A DNA stretch of 7,304 bases from Bacteroidota bacterium (GCA_023417065.1 JAEZGH010000105.1:1-7304); one strand, 5' to 3'. Shown: positions 1 to 5,825, counted from the first letter of the stretch. Numbers and translations: made by a program. Notes: generated by a model not told the origin, from the letters alone.

Positions 1-372
1 CTGGAGCCGCCAGACACAGATGCCCCACGAGGGAATCAGGAGAAATCCTGGGCTCAACCTTATCCACCTTATCAATCGCAGGATAGCGGAAACACTGGAT
101 AGAAAATGGACCACTGAATCTGATCAACTCCACGCATTACGTTGAGTGACACCACGTCCAGCTAGCCGGTACGAAAATAAGGTTCCGCTAATCAATGGCC
201 TGCAACCTTTGACCTTTGAACCTGCTGCGCTCCCAGTGCCTGGCACAGACTATAAGGTTGATAAAGTTAGGCAATTATTACGTTGCAATGCTACTAAGGT
301 TGATAAGGTTGACTCCCTCTGAAATGCACTGCACCCCTCACTTTCCAGTCTCACGAGTTTCTTGTGCTTTCA

Positions 373-399
373 GCCTCCAGGTGATAACACCTGGCAGGC
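373..399. other. Strong stem-loop in intergenic DNA
   Basis: Two 7-base arms, CCAGGTG (377-383) and CACCTGG (388-394), flank a 4-base loop. The stem extends with GCCT (373-376) pairing AGGC (396-399) across one bulged base at 395. Neither side has a run of T directly after the stem, so it is not a textbook Rho-independent terminator. It lies about 90 bases past the last gene of the minus-strand cluster and could serve as an RNA 3'-end stabiliser. Confidence 0.45.
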
Positions 400-460
400 C
401 GGAAAACTGTTGCCTAATAAATGAAAAAACCGAAGTCCTGTTCCCTTTCCTTGCGCAGAA

Positions 461-480
461 AAGGTCGCGTATCAGACCTT
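461..480 (-). terminator. Weak candidate terminator after the last cluster gene
   Basis: AAGGTC (461-466) and GACCTT (475-480) form a 6-bp stem with an 8-base loop, 8 bases past the TAG stop at 489. Read on the minus strand, the stem is followed by only a short T stretch (TTTTC). The stem is short and not GC-rich, so this is a tentative call. Confidence 0.25.
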
Positions 481-488
481 ATCAACCT

Positions 489-695
489 TCACCCTTTATG
501 GCATCGCGGCGAACACACAGCGCAGCCATTTGCATCTGCGTAGTAAATCCTGGCTTTGGCAACAGCTGACTCGCACGACGCGTGCTCTCCCAACGCAAGG
601 TAGTCGGTCTCCGGCCACCAGATACAGCCTTCCCGGTGTACTTCGTGATCCCCGTTGGGCGACCTCCTATTGTGATTCAGACGATATCTCGGCAC
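489..695 (-). CDS. Small Cys/His-motif protein, paralogue 1 (hypothetical)
   Basis: This encodes about 68 residues of unknown function. From residue 12 the visible pattern is PNGDHEVHREGC, then LGEHASCE, then an Ala-rich helix, and finally NGCAVCSPRCH. The spaced His and Cys residues look like a small metal-binding fold, but metal binding is inferred. The neighbouring protein (795-995) matches it along its whole length, so they are tandem paralogues. I chose the GTG at 695 because GTG-CCG-AGA-TAT aligns with ATG-GCA-AAC-TAT at the start of the paralogue. An ATG at 752 would add 19 residues with no counterpart there. There is no signal peptide, so it is probably cytoplasmic. It is the last gene of the minus-strand run, 99 bases after the previous stop. 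Similar short proteins annotated only as hypothetical occur in other bacteria, from memory. Confidence 0.75.
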   Translation of the reverse strand: MPRYRLNHNRRSPNGDHEVHREGCIWWPETDYLALGEHASCESAVAKARIYYADANGCAVCSPRCHKG

Positions 696-701
696 GTCAG
701 T

Positions 702-732
702 AAAATTTATCAGCGTTTGTCCTAACGACCAA
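702..732 (-). promoter_or_regulatory. Candidate Bacteroidota-type promoter before the last small gene
   Basis: On the minus strand TTG (730-732) is followed after exactly 20 bases by TAAATTTT (702-709). This is close to the Bacteroidota sigma-ABfrA pattern TTG-N19-21-TAnnTTTG. A start site would fall almost on the GTG at 695, giving a near-leaderless transcript if both calls hold. It could allow this gene separate expression from the operon. The call rests on pattern matching only. Confidence 0.35.
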
Positions 733-794
733 GGAAAGGCACGGCTCAACATTCAGGCAACGTTAACACAACCAGCCGCGCCGACCTTAGTTCG

Positions 795-995
795 CTACGA
801 GGTATGACACTCTTTCGCACAATAGTAACATCCGTTTACCCGTGCGTACGACTTCTTCGCTTCGCGAATGGCATCCTCGCAATGGAAATGATTGCCCAGA
901 AAAATCCGCCGCCGCGACATGCGATCGCAGTTCTCACGATGCACTTCATGATCTCCGTTGGGTTGTGGTTCCTTATTAACGAAATAGTTTGCCAT
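795..995 (-). CDS. Small Cys/His-motif protein, paralogue 2 (hypothetical)
   Basis: A 66-residue protein starting MANYFVNKE. Its conserved features are PNGDHEVHRENC (residues 12-23), LGNHFHCE (33-40), a charged helix with Ala42 and Ala46, and NGCYYCAKECH (54-64). The likely ligands are His19, Cys23, Cys39, Cys56, Cys59, Cys63 and His64. It shares ten consecutive residues (PNGDHEVHRE) and all of the listed Cys/His positions with the next gene (489-695). I preferred the ATG at 995 to the in-frame GTG at 1004, because the paralogue alignment begins there. No signal peptide or membrane segment is visible. The gap to the preceding gene is 99 bases, the same length as the gap to the following gene, though the two gap sequences do not look alike. 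The function is unknown; the compact Cys/His pattern suggests zinc binding (inference). Confidence 0.8.
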   Translation of the reverse strand: MANYFVNKEPQPNGDHEVHRENCDRMSRRRIFLGNHFHCEDAIREAKKSYARVNGCYYCAKECHTS

Positions 996-1094
996 CAGCT
1001 TCACTTTATGGCAAGTGTAGCATTGGGCATCCTCTTATTCGAACCTCATTTCCGGATAACGCTATTTCGTTTCCCGATGACCGGTTTGCGTTAC

Positions 1095-1454
1095 CTAATG
1101 CTGATAACACCTGCCATTCGCATTCGTCGTCATGCGCTTGCAACGCTGACCCTTCTGCGTCATGCCCGTGCATTGACGCGACGCAACGGGCTTTGCAACG
1201 GTCGTGCTGGTGGCCGGAGCAACAGTGGTCGCGCGGCGCGATGGCTTGCAGACACTACAAGGAGCATAGCCCAGCTTCTCCGCCTCCGCATGCGCGATGG
1301 CAATGGAACTGTTCTTCAAATACTGACAATGCGACAAATGATACTTCTCTCCAGTCCTGGTGACGTACACGGTGTCCTGCTCCACTTGGCCGCTCACCGA
1401 CAGGGCTGTAACAAAAAGGCTAAGCAGAATCCCGTACCGGATAAGTAACATCAT
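1095..1454 (-). CDS. Secreted protein with Ada-like Cys/His module and C-terminal Cys-rich finger
   Basis: With the ATG at 1454 the product has 119 residues. The adjacent ATG at 1451 is equally possible. Upstream ATG 1541 would bury the signal peptide and overlap the TIR gene by 31 bases. Residues 1-22 are a signal peptide (MMLLIRYGIL, then a hydrophobic core, ending SVSG before QVEQ), so export is likely. Residues 28-71 carry the pattern TGEKYHLSHCQYL ... LGYAPCSVCKP, with His39, Cys43, Cys66 and Cys69. This resembles the Ada-type metal-binding module often fused to bacterial nucleases and cell-surface proteins. A Thr/Ala-rich linker (75-92) leads to residues 95-119, RQCTG-type with KGQRC and a terminal RCYQH. 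That matches the short DUF5763-like finger CxGxTxxGxxC...CxQH. The gene sits 56 bases after the TIR gene on the same strand. Its role is unknown; a link to envelope or DNA-associated functions would be a guess. Confidence 0.85.
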   Translation of the reverse strand: MMLLIRYGILLSLFVTALSVSGQVEQDTVYVTRTGEKYHLSHCQYLKNSSIAIAHAEAEKLGYAPCSVCKPSRRATTVAPATSTTVAKPVASRQCTGMTQKGQRCKRMTTNANGRCYQH

Positions 1455-1510
1455 CGGCTGAAAAGATTTAATAATCAATAACTCACGTACGCGCAGACTT
1501 CCCCGCACAA

Positions 1511-2656
1511 CTACTGGTTCGCGTAATACCGGATAACCCATTGATGCCCTTCCTTTCGAAGCAGATAGCGCTCCGAAGGATGCACGGCAAAAATCTTCAG
1601 CTGCTGACGCTTACGCCGATTGTGCTGCGTCATGTCCGGATATGTCAGAATCGTTTCCACGAGGCGTATGTTCTCCGAATACTCAACCTCAAACACCCAG
1701 GTCCCGTCCGCAAGCTGCGTGAGTTCCCCTATCGCAGACTTGACAGGTTTAGTATTCCGGAATATATACCGCACTACCCTTTCCTCCCCTGAGGACTCCT
1801 GACGAAAGGTTTCAAACTCCGAAAGACCATAGTGATTGAGCAGCGTCAGCGAGTCAAAACTCATCCCCAGGGCTGTCTGGACGTTCTTTTTCGACTGAAC
1901 CTGACTGAAACCGTTGTCGAGGCGGTACTCATTCCTGTAATGGGTTTTCAGATCTGAATACTCTTTTACGTCAGATTCAATTTCCGAGAATGACGTCACC
2001 GCAGTAAAACTCCGCTTGGTCAATGACTCCGCGGCCTCAGCGTCGAGTTTGCGCAGCCTCCCGGAAACCAACTCAGATGCCACCTCCATCGTAGGACTGT
2101 CGGCGCCGACACCATTCCCAGTATCCGAAGAAAACCAGGCCCCGGCACCTATGCCCACCGCAAGCAGCGCTGCGATTCCAATCGATGCAGCAGGTCTGCG
2201 TTTTACAACTCCCTGATTGTTATTATTGCTCTCCTTTTGTTTTGTTACCTCAGCAGTAAGCACGTCTACGAGATAATCGATGCCTTTCGATGCATCCAAA
2301 GCAAAAGTGTCCGCCATGGTGATGTCCCGGGCGACGAGCTCCTCAGGCGTTAGGTCGTACAGCACTGGCAGGATTACTTTCTGATAGTCGCGTCTCGACA
2401 ACAGTGAATAAAACTCACGCATTGTCCAGTCCTTGCGGATGTAGGTCGGACTTAAAATCACTATTCCAAACCGCGACTCAGCAAGTCCCTCGTCGATAGC
2501 CGTCGTAATCCGGTCGCCTACACTGAGTTCACGCCCCGAATACCAGATTTTCAATCCGGCTTGTTCAAGTTTTGCACACAACTCATTGGCGATCGGAACC
2601 TTGTCTTCAACGGCGTGCGATATAAACGCATCGTACGTATACCGTTTCGATTCCAT
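1511..2656 (-). CDS. Membrane-anchored TIR-domain protein
   Basis: The product has 381 residues from ATG 2656. An in-frame GTG at 2689 would add 11 residues (MTGLLHWFFGK), but the TIR fold begins right after the ATG. Residues 5-140 form a TIR domain: YDAFISH (8-14), the BB-loop region YSGRELSVGDRI (39-50), IVILSPTY (65-72) and W77-T-M-R-E81. W77-E81 is a WxxxE motif whose Glu is the catalytic residue in NAD-cleaving TIR domains. KRRP (152-155) precedes one transmembrane segment (about 156-175), predicting a cytoplasmic TIR domain and a C-terminal domain (about 185-381) outside the inner membrane. I do not recognise that domain; it has helical, then beta-rich sequence ending WVIRYYANQ. Bacterial TIR proteins often act in anti-phage defence or NAD metabolism, but no known partner such as Thoeris ThsA is visible. 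It follows the LytTR gene by 80 bases and precedes the Cys/His genes, suggesting an operon. Confidence 0.9.
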   Translation of the reverse strand: MESKRYTYDAFISHAVEDKVPIANELCAKLEQAGLKIWYSGRELSVGDRITTAIDEGLAESRFGIVILSPTYIRKDWTMREFYSLLSRRDYQKVILPVLYDLTPEELVARDITMADTFALDASKGIDYLVDVLTAEVTKQKESNNNNQGVVKRRPAASIGIAALLAVGIGAGAWFSSDTGNGVGADSPTMEVASELVSGRLRKLDAEAAESLTKRSFTAVTSFSEIESDVKEYSDLKTHYRNEYRLDNGFSQVQSKKNVQTALGMSFDSLTLLNHYGLSEFETFRQESSGEERVVRYIFRNTKPVKSAIGELTQLADGTWVFEVEYSENIRLVETILTYPDMTQHNRRKRQQLKIFAVHPSERYLLRKEGHQWVIRYYANQ

Positions 2657-2699
2657 CTTTCCAAAAAACCAATGAAGCAATCCTGTCACGGTTTAAACA

Positions 2700-2732
2700 A
2701 TTTGGTTTCCCATTGCACCGGATTTGTTTCCC
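2700..2732 (-). promoter_or_regulatory. Direct repeats upstream of the TIR gene, possible LytTR operator
   Basis: On the minus strand GGGAAACAAAT (2722-2732) is followed 22 bases on by GGGAAACCAAAT (2700-2711), just past the LytTR regulator stop and 44 bases before the TIR start codon. LytTR proteins typically bind two imperfect 9-10-base direct repeats about two helical turns apart, which this spacing fits. The sequence does not match an AgrA/AlgR-type consensus, so operator function is inference. GTTTAAAC at 2691-2698, a perfect palindrome, lies next to it. Confidence 0.35.
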
Positions 2733-2736
2733 GGAA

Positions 2737-3459
2737 TCATCGTACGAATTTCAGCCGCCCCACGATGTCATCCTTCCATTCCTTGCTCATCGGTACCTCG
2801 TGATCACCCACCTGAATAGTATTGCCTTCAATTCCCGTGATGTGATCAATATTCACCATAAATGAACGGTGAGCCCTCACCAGCCTATGACTGTTAATCT
2901 GCACCGCAACCTGATTCATAGGCGTCGAAAGGATATACGTCTTGTCCCTGCATACAACGTTGCAGTAAGCACGGTCAGCACGGAGGATCAGGATGTCTCC
3001 GACCCTGAGTTTTACATACGACTGGCTTTCCGTTCGAAGGAAGACGGCGTCAACCACTTCGGACCGTGTTATCGCCTGACGATGACGTGCATTATAAAAC
3101 GCAAGGTCAATGGCCCGAATCAGATCCGCCTCGTTAAAAGGCTTTGTCAGATAATTGTCGGGCATCGTCGTACGCGCGCGCTTTAACGTATCAGCGTCAT
3201 TTAACTCGGAGAGATAAATCACGGGCACATCCTTCAAACGCTTCAGCGATTCAGCCGTCGCAATGCCGTCAATCTTGCCGGCAAGATTTATATCCATTAA
3301 CACCAGGTCAGGGTTGTTCGAGATAAAATTGTTTATAGCCTCCTCTCCTTCTGCATACATGCCCGTAACCTGAAGGCCGTGTTTCTCCAGGCGCATACGG
3401 ATATCTTCGGCTACAATCAATTGGTCTTCGACAATCAAAACGCGAATGTTTTCGTTCAT
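2737..3459 (-). CDS. LytTR-family response regulator
   Basis: A 240-residue DNA-binding response regulator. Residues 5-120 are a receiver domain: acidic pair Glu11-Asp12 in VLIVEDQ, phosphoacceptor Asp56 in VLMDINL, Ser84 in VIYLSEL at the usual Thr/Ser switch, and Lys106 in LTKPF. Residues 135-240 are a LytTR domain, with SYVKL and the typical RAHRSFMVNIDHI and VPMSKEWKDDI segments. Its start codon overlaps the kinase stop (ATGA), so it is translationally coupled to its cognate sensor. The pair is a typical Bacteroidota TPR kinase/LytTR system. Target genes are unknown; the TIR gene directly downstream, preceded by a direct-repeat pair, is the obvious first candidate. The domain is full length and all expected receiver residues are present. 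Confidence 0.95.
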   Translation of the reverse strand: MNENIRVLIVEDQLIVAEDIRMRLEKHGLQVTGMYAEGEEAINNFISNNPDLVLMDINLAGKIDGIATAESLKRLKDVPVIYLSELNDADTLKRARTTMPDNYLTKPFNEADLIRAIDLAFYNARHRQAITRSEVVDAVFLRTESQSYVKLRVGDILILRADRAYCNVVCRDKTYILSTPMNQVAVQINSHRLVRAHRSFMVNIDHITGIEGNTIQVGDHEVPMSKEWKDDIVGRLKFVR

Positions 3460-5333
3460 AGCGGTAATGTTAAGGTGTATGCCGTTCCCGAACGGCTGTC
3501 AACTTCATAACGCCCCTTCAGCTGCCGGACAAGGAGGTTCACCATCCTCAGCCCGAAAGACTGGGGCGCTTTCGCTTCGGGCCCGGTCGCAAGTCCTTTG
3601 CCATTGTCGCGGACTTCCAGCTCCATCTTGTCATCCTGCATACGAAACGCTACGGTAATGGCACCACCTGCTTTGTCTGGAAAAGCATACTTCAGCGAAT
3701 TGCTCACAAGCTCGTTGACGATCAGACCTATCGGTATCGCTTTGTCGACGTCAACTTCAACGGGCGGAATATCCAATGTTACGTTCAGCTCCTGCTCCGA
3801 AAAATCGTACGCCTTCATGAGATACTGAACAAGTTCGGCGACGTATTCACGAAGACTGACAGAACGCTCCATGGTCCCGTCGTAAAGTTTCTTGTGAATC
3901 AGCGCCATGGCATTTACACGGCTTTCACTGCTCCTCACCGCCAATATTGCGGCGGGTTCATTGAGGTATTGCGACTGCAATCCAAACACACTCGACAGCA
4001 ACTGAAGATTGTTTTTGACGCGATGATGAAGTTCTTTCAACAGCAGGGAAATCCGGTTCCGGCTCTCCCTGGCGAGCCTGAGGTTGCGATAAACCAGAAA
4101 AGCAATGGCCGCAACAAGGATAAGTCCTACGAGAAGCGCATAGACCTGATACTTCCGCAGCGTGAGTTCCGACTGCACAACTCTGTCGCGCTCGCGGAGC
4201 AGGGCAATCTCCTGTTCCTTCTTTTCGGACTCGTACTTCACCAGAAGATCCGTCATCACGTCGGCCTTCTGCTTGTTAAGCAGACTGTCCTTCACGAGCA
4301 TGAGCTCCTGCGTTACTACGAGGGCATCAGCAAAACGGCTCTTCTGCCGCAACAAATCAGCCTGCATCCGTAGATTATCGCTCAGCTCCTCAAGCATACC
4401 CGTCTGGCGGATCAATTGTTCAGCGCGCAAAAGCGAGGCATGCGCCTCCGGAAGGCCCAGCCTCACCTGAACGCGCCCGACGTTGTTCCAGGTTACGGCA
4501 AGGCCCTGCAGGTCGCGCGACTGGTCTTTGGTCCTGAGCGACTCTTCGTAGTACCGCAGCGCTTCATCGTATCGGCCCTGGCGCTGGTAGAGGTTTCCAA
4601 GATTATTGAGTGTACTTGCGACGGAATGAAGGTCACCAAGTGAGTTCTTGAGCTGGTACGCCTGCTCCAGCGAGGCCAGCGCGCTGTCATACTGATTCAG
4701 CGCAAGCCATATTTCACCAAGGTTGGTATACGACTGCGCGATGCCCTTCTGGTAGCCAATCGCCTTCCTTAGCAACAGCGCCTTGCGCGCATACGAAAGC
4801 GCCTGATCTCTGTCCTGCAGTTTGAGATAAACCAGACTGATGGTGTTGAACGCCGATGCCAGCGCCTGGCGGTTTCCTGATCTTTCGTGAGCTCTCGCCG
4901 CATAAAACGCGTGATCCAGCGCTTTGTCGTACAGGCCGCGGTCCTTGTAAAGGATGGCCAGGTTGGTGTGGATAATGGTAGAATTAAGGGTGTCGCGAAG
5001 ATCCTCGTAGAGGCGAAGGCCTTTTGTATAGGCAACAATGGCACTGTCTGTCAACCCCAGCCTTGAAAAACAAACACCCATGCCGTTGTAAGTTGACGCC
5101 TGCAGCGCCGGCGATGTACCGGATACCTGAGAAATCCGGTAATAGACAAGGGCACTGTCATAAGCACCGGCCCTGCCGTACTCCAGCGCGATCGTCGCCG
5201 CAAGCCTGGCCCGCCGCGCAGGATCCTTGAGAGGGTTCGCATCCTCCAGGGCATTTCGCAGGCTGTCAACGCGATCTTGTGCGTATAGGCCTGTCGATAG
5301 ACAGATAATCAGCCAGGCAAGTCGGGTCGGCAT
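3456..5333 (-). CDS. TPR-containing HisKA_2 sensor histidine kinase
   Basis: A 625-residue sensor kinase. A signal peptide (1-18, ending GLYAQD) is followed by about seven TPR repeats (roughly 40-345; for example LNNLGNLYQRQGRYDEAL and YTNLGEIWLALNQYDSAL). These should lie in the periplasm. A charged coiled coil (about 352-395) leads to one membrane span (about 396-416). The cytoplasmic HisKA_2-type dimerisation segment has ELHHRVKNNLQ, with phosphoacceptor His437. The ATPase domain shows the N box NELVSNSLKYAF (Asn540, Asn545), the G1 box DNGKG (576-580) and FGLRM (593-597). The domain ends at the usual C-terminus with no extra output domain, and the next gene supplies the receiver. The start ATG at 5333 sits directly before the signal peptide. 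TACCTTTA at 5352-5359 (minus strand) is a weak -7 candidate without a clear -33 partner. The upstream terminator makes this the first gene of its operon. The stimulus is unknown. Confidence 0.95.
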   Translation of the reverse strand: MPTRLAWLIICLSTGLYAQDRVDSLRNALEDANPLKDPARRARLAATIALEYGRAGAYDSALVYYRISQVSGTSPALQASTYNGMGVCFSRLGLTDSAIVAYTKGLRLYEDLRDTLNSTIIHTNLAILYKDRGLYDKALDHAFYAARAHERSGNRQALASAFNTISLVYLKLQDRDQALSYARKALLLRKAIGYQKGIAQSYTNLGEIWLALNQYDSALASLEQAYQLKNSLGDLHSVASTLNNLGNLYQRQGRYDEALRYYEESLRTKDQSRDLQGLAVTWNNVGRVQVRLGLPEAHASLLRAEQLIRQTGMLEELSDNLRMQADLLRQKSRFADALVVTQELMLVKDSLLNKQKADVMTDLLVKYESEKKEQEIALLRERDRVVQSELTLRKYQVYALLVGLILVAAIAFLVYRNLRLARESRNRISLLLKELHHRVKNNLQLLSSVFGLQSQYLNEPAAILAVRSSESRVNAMALIHKKLYDGTMERSVSLREYVAELVQYLMKAYDFSEQELNVTLDIPPVEVDVDKAIPIGLIVNELVSNSLKYAFPDKAGGAITVAFRMQDDKMELEVRDNGKGLATGPEAKAPQSFGLRMVNLLVRQLKGRYEVDSRSGTAYTLTLPL

Positions 5334-5408
5334 AGGTCAGGAGTAACCGGATAAAGGTACAAAAAAGATCGCGATTCCGACTCGCGGTTTTACACCCAGC
5401 ACTAATAC

Positions 5409-5439
5409 AAAAAAGGTGAAGCCTGCAACAGGCTCCACC
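5409..5439 (-). terminator. Rho-independent terminator of the lipoprotein gene
   Basis: Arms 5415-5425 and 5429-5439 form an 11-bp stem (GGTGGAGCCTG with CAGGCTTCACC on the minus strand, one G-U pair) closed by a 3-base loop. Six T's follow on the minus strand (5409-5414). On the plus strand the G-U becomes an A/C mismatch and no T run follows, so the orientation is clear. It begins 11 bases after the lipoprotein stop and separates that gene from the kinase operon. Confidence 0.88.
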
Positions 5440-5450
5440 CTTGGGTGAAC

Positions 5451-5630
5451 TTAGATGTTAAGCGTGTCAGGAGGTGCCACCGAGTTGCCACCCTCCGGAT
5501 CAGGAGGGGGCGGAATAAATATCGGATCATCGTCGTCGTCACCACCGCCACCATTTACGCGGATCATTTCGTCATTACAGCTGAACATGGCAATAGCCAT
5601 CACCATCAACAGGAATTGAATCTTTTTCAT
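5451..5630 (-). CDS. Small Pro/Asp/Gly-rich lipoprotein (hypothetical)
   Basis: A 59-residue protein starting MKKIQFLLMVMAIAMFSC. It has two Lys, a hydrophobic stretch and Cys18 in a lipobox-like context, so a signal peptidase II lipoprotein is likely. The box is relaxed (Phe at -2), as often seen in Bacteroidota. Acidic residues follow at once (CNDE), which may favour surface export (inference). The mature part is low complexity: GGGG, DDDDD, PIFIPPPPDPEGG, ending PPDTLNI. No enzymatic domain can be present at this length. The gene is supported by the lipoprotein signal and a strong terminator 11 bases after its TAA. It sits upstream of the kinase on the same strand but in a separate transcription unit. 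Its function is unknown; it could be a surface-exposed tether or a remnant of a longer family. Confidence 0.75.
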   Translation of the reverse strand: MKKIQFLLMVMAIAMFSCNDEMIRVNGGGGDDDDDPIFIPPPPDPEGGNSVAPPDTLNI

Positions 5631-5791
5631 TTGTCAGGAAAAATTTTGGTGTGTGCCGCCGGACAAGTCAGCTGTCTTGCGCATAACAGCAGACTTCGCC
5701 CTCGCAGCGTAAAAGGATTTCGCTTGATGGGGCAGCCTGGAAAGACCCGCGCGACCACCCCATTATGATCACGTGAACCTTCGCCCGACTG

Positions 5792-5825
5792 CGTTCCGGA
5801 ACGATACAAAGTTGGCGTATCGCCA
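5792..5825. other. Palindrome and hairpin in the divergent intergenic spacer
   Basis: CGTTCCGGAACG (5792-5803) is a perfect 12-base palindrome. Nine bases on, TGGCG (5813-5817) and CGCCA (5821-5825) flank TAT. Both lie in the 283-base spacer (5631-5913) between the lipoprotein gene and the divergent 255-residue gene. A regulator site is possible, but nothing ties it to a known protein. No gene is visible in the rest of the spacer. Confidence 0.35.

Larger units (their letters stand above)
1..488. other. Gene-poor region with degenerate short repeats
   Basis: No reading frame here has convincing protein character. One short frame open at the left edge (2-145, plus strand) could be the tail of a gene outside the window, but it contains the repeat motif and resembles nothing I know. 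The region carries scattered CCTTATCAACC-type units in both orientations, one strong stem-loop (373-399) and a weak hairpin just past the last minus-strand gene. I read it as the 3' intergenic space of the minus-strand cluster. Confidence 0.5.
56..489. repeat. Scattered degenerate ACCTTATCAACC repeat family
   Basis: Related short units occur at 56-77 (ACCTTATC twice), 203-223 (ACCTTTGA twice, then ACCT), 254-268 (AAGGTTGATAAAGTT), 296-310 (AAGGTTGATAAGGTT) and 476-489 (ACCTTATCAACCTT). The last is an exact 14-base inverted copy of 296-309. The copies at 254 and 296 are direct repeats 42 bases apart. I saw this motif nowhere else in the window. It resembles the low-complexity AAGGTT-type filler I associate with intergenic DNA of some Bacteroidota; its function is unknown. 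Confidence 0.6.

Noticed and set aside
2..145. Plus-strand frame open at the left edge, possible gene tail
   Set aside because: It is only 47 codons, its centre is made of the CCTTATC repeat, and other frames are similarly open here. There is no support for coding.
56..489. CRISPR-like array from the repeated motifs
   Set aside because: The units are short, degenerate and in both orientations, with irregular spacing and no cas genes nearby.
216..569. Plus-strand open frame of 117 codons
   Set aside because: It runs across the repeat units and into the antisense of a Cys/His gene, and its composition looks random.
382..1113. 12-base repeat TGATAACACCTG at 382-393 and 1102-1113
   Set aside because: About one such match is expected by chance in a window this size, and one copy is part of the 3' coding end of the secreted Cys/His gene.
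804..1448. Long plus-strand open frame of 214 codons
   Set aside because: It lies antisense to three minus-strand genes with clear domain motifs. Its translation is Arg/Leu/His-rich with no recognisable motif, so it is a shadow frame.
1511..2656. Assignment as Thoeris ThsB or a TIR-type CBASS effector
   Set aside because: No ThsA, cyclase or SAVED/STING-like partner is in the window, and the membrane span with a large C-terminal domain does not match those proteins.
3894..4373. Plus-strand frame of 159 codons inside the kinase gene
   Set aside because: It is fully antisense to the HisKA_2 and coiled-coil region of a clearly coding gene and shows no domain of its own.
5291..5304. CTGTC-GATA-GACAG hairpin near the kinase start
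   Set aside because: It is a 5-bp stem inside the signal peptide coding region, too short to claim a regulatory role.
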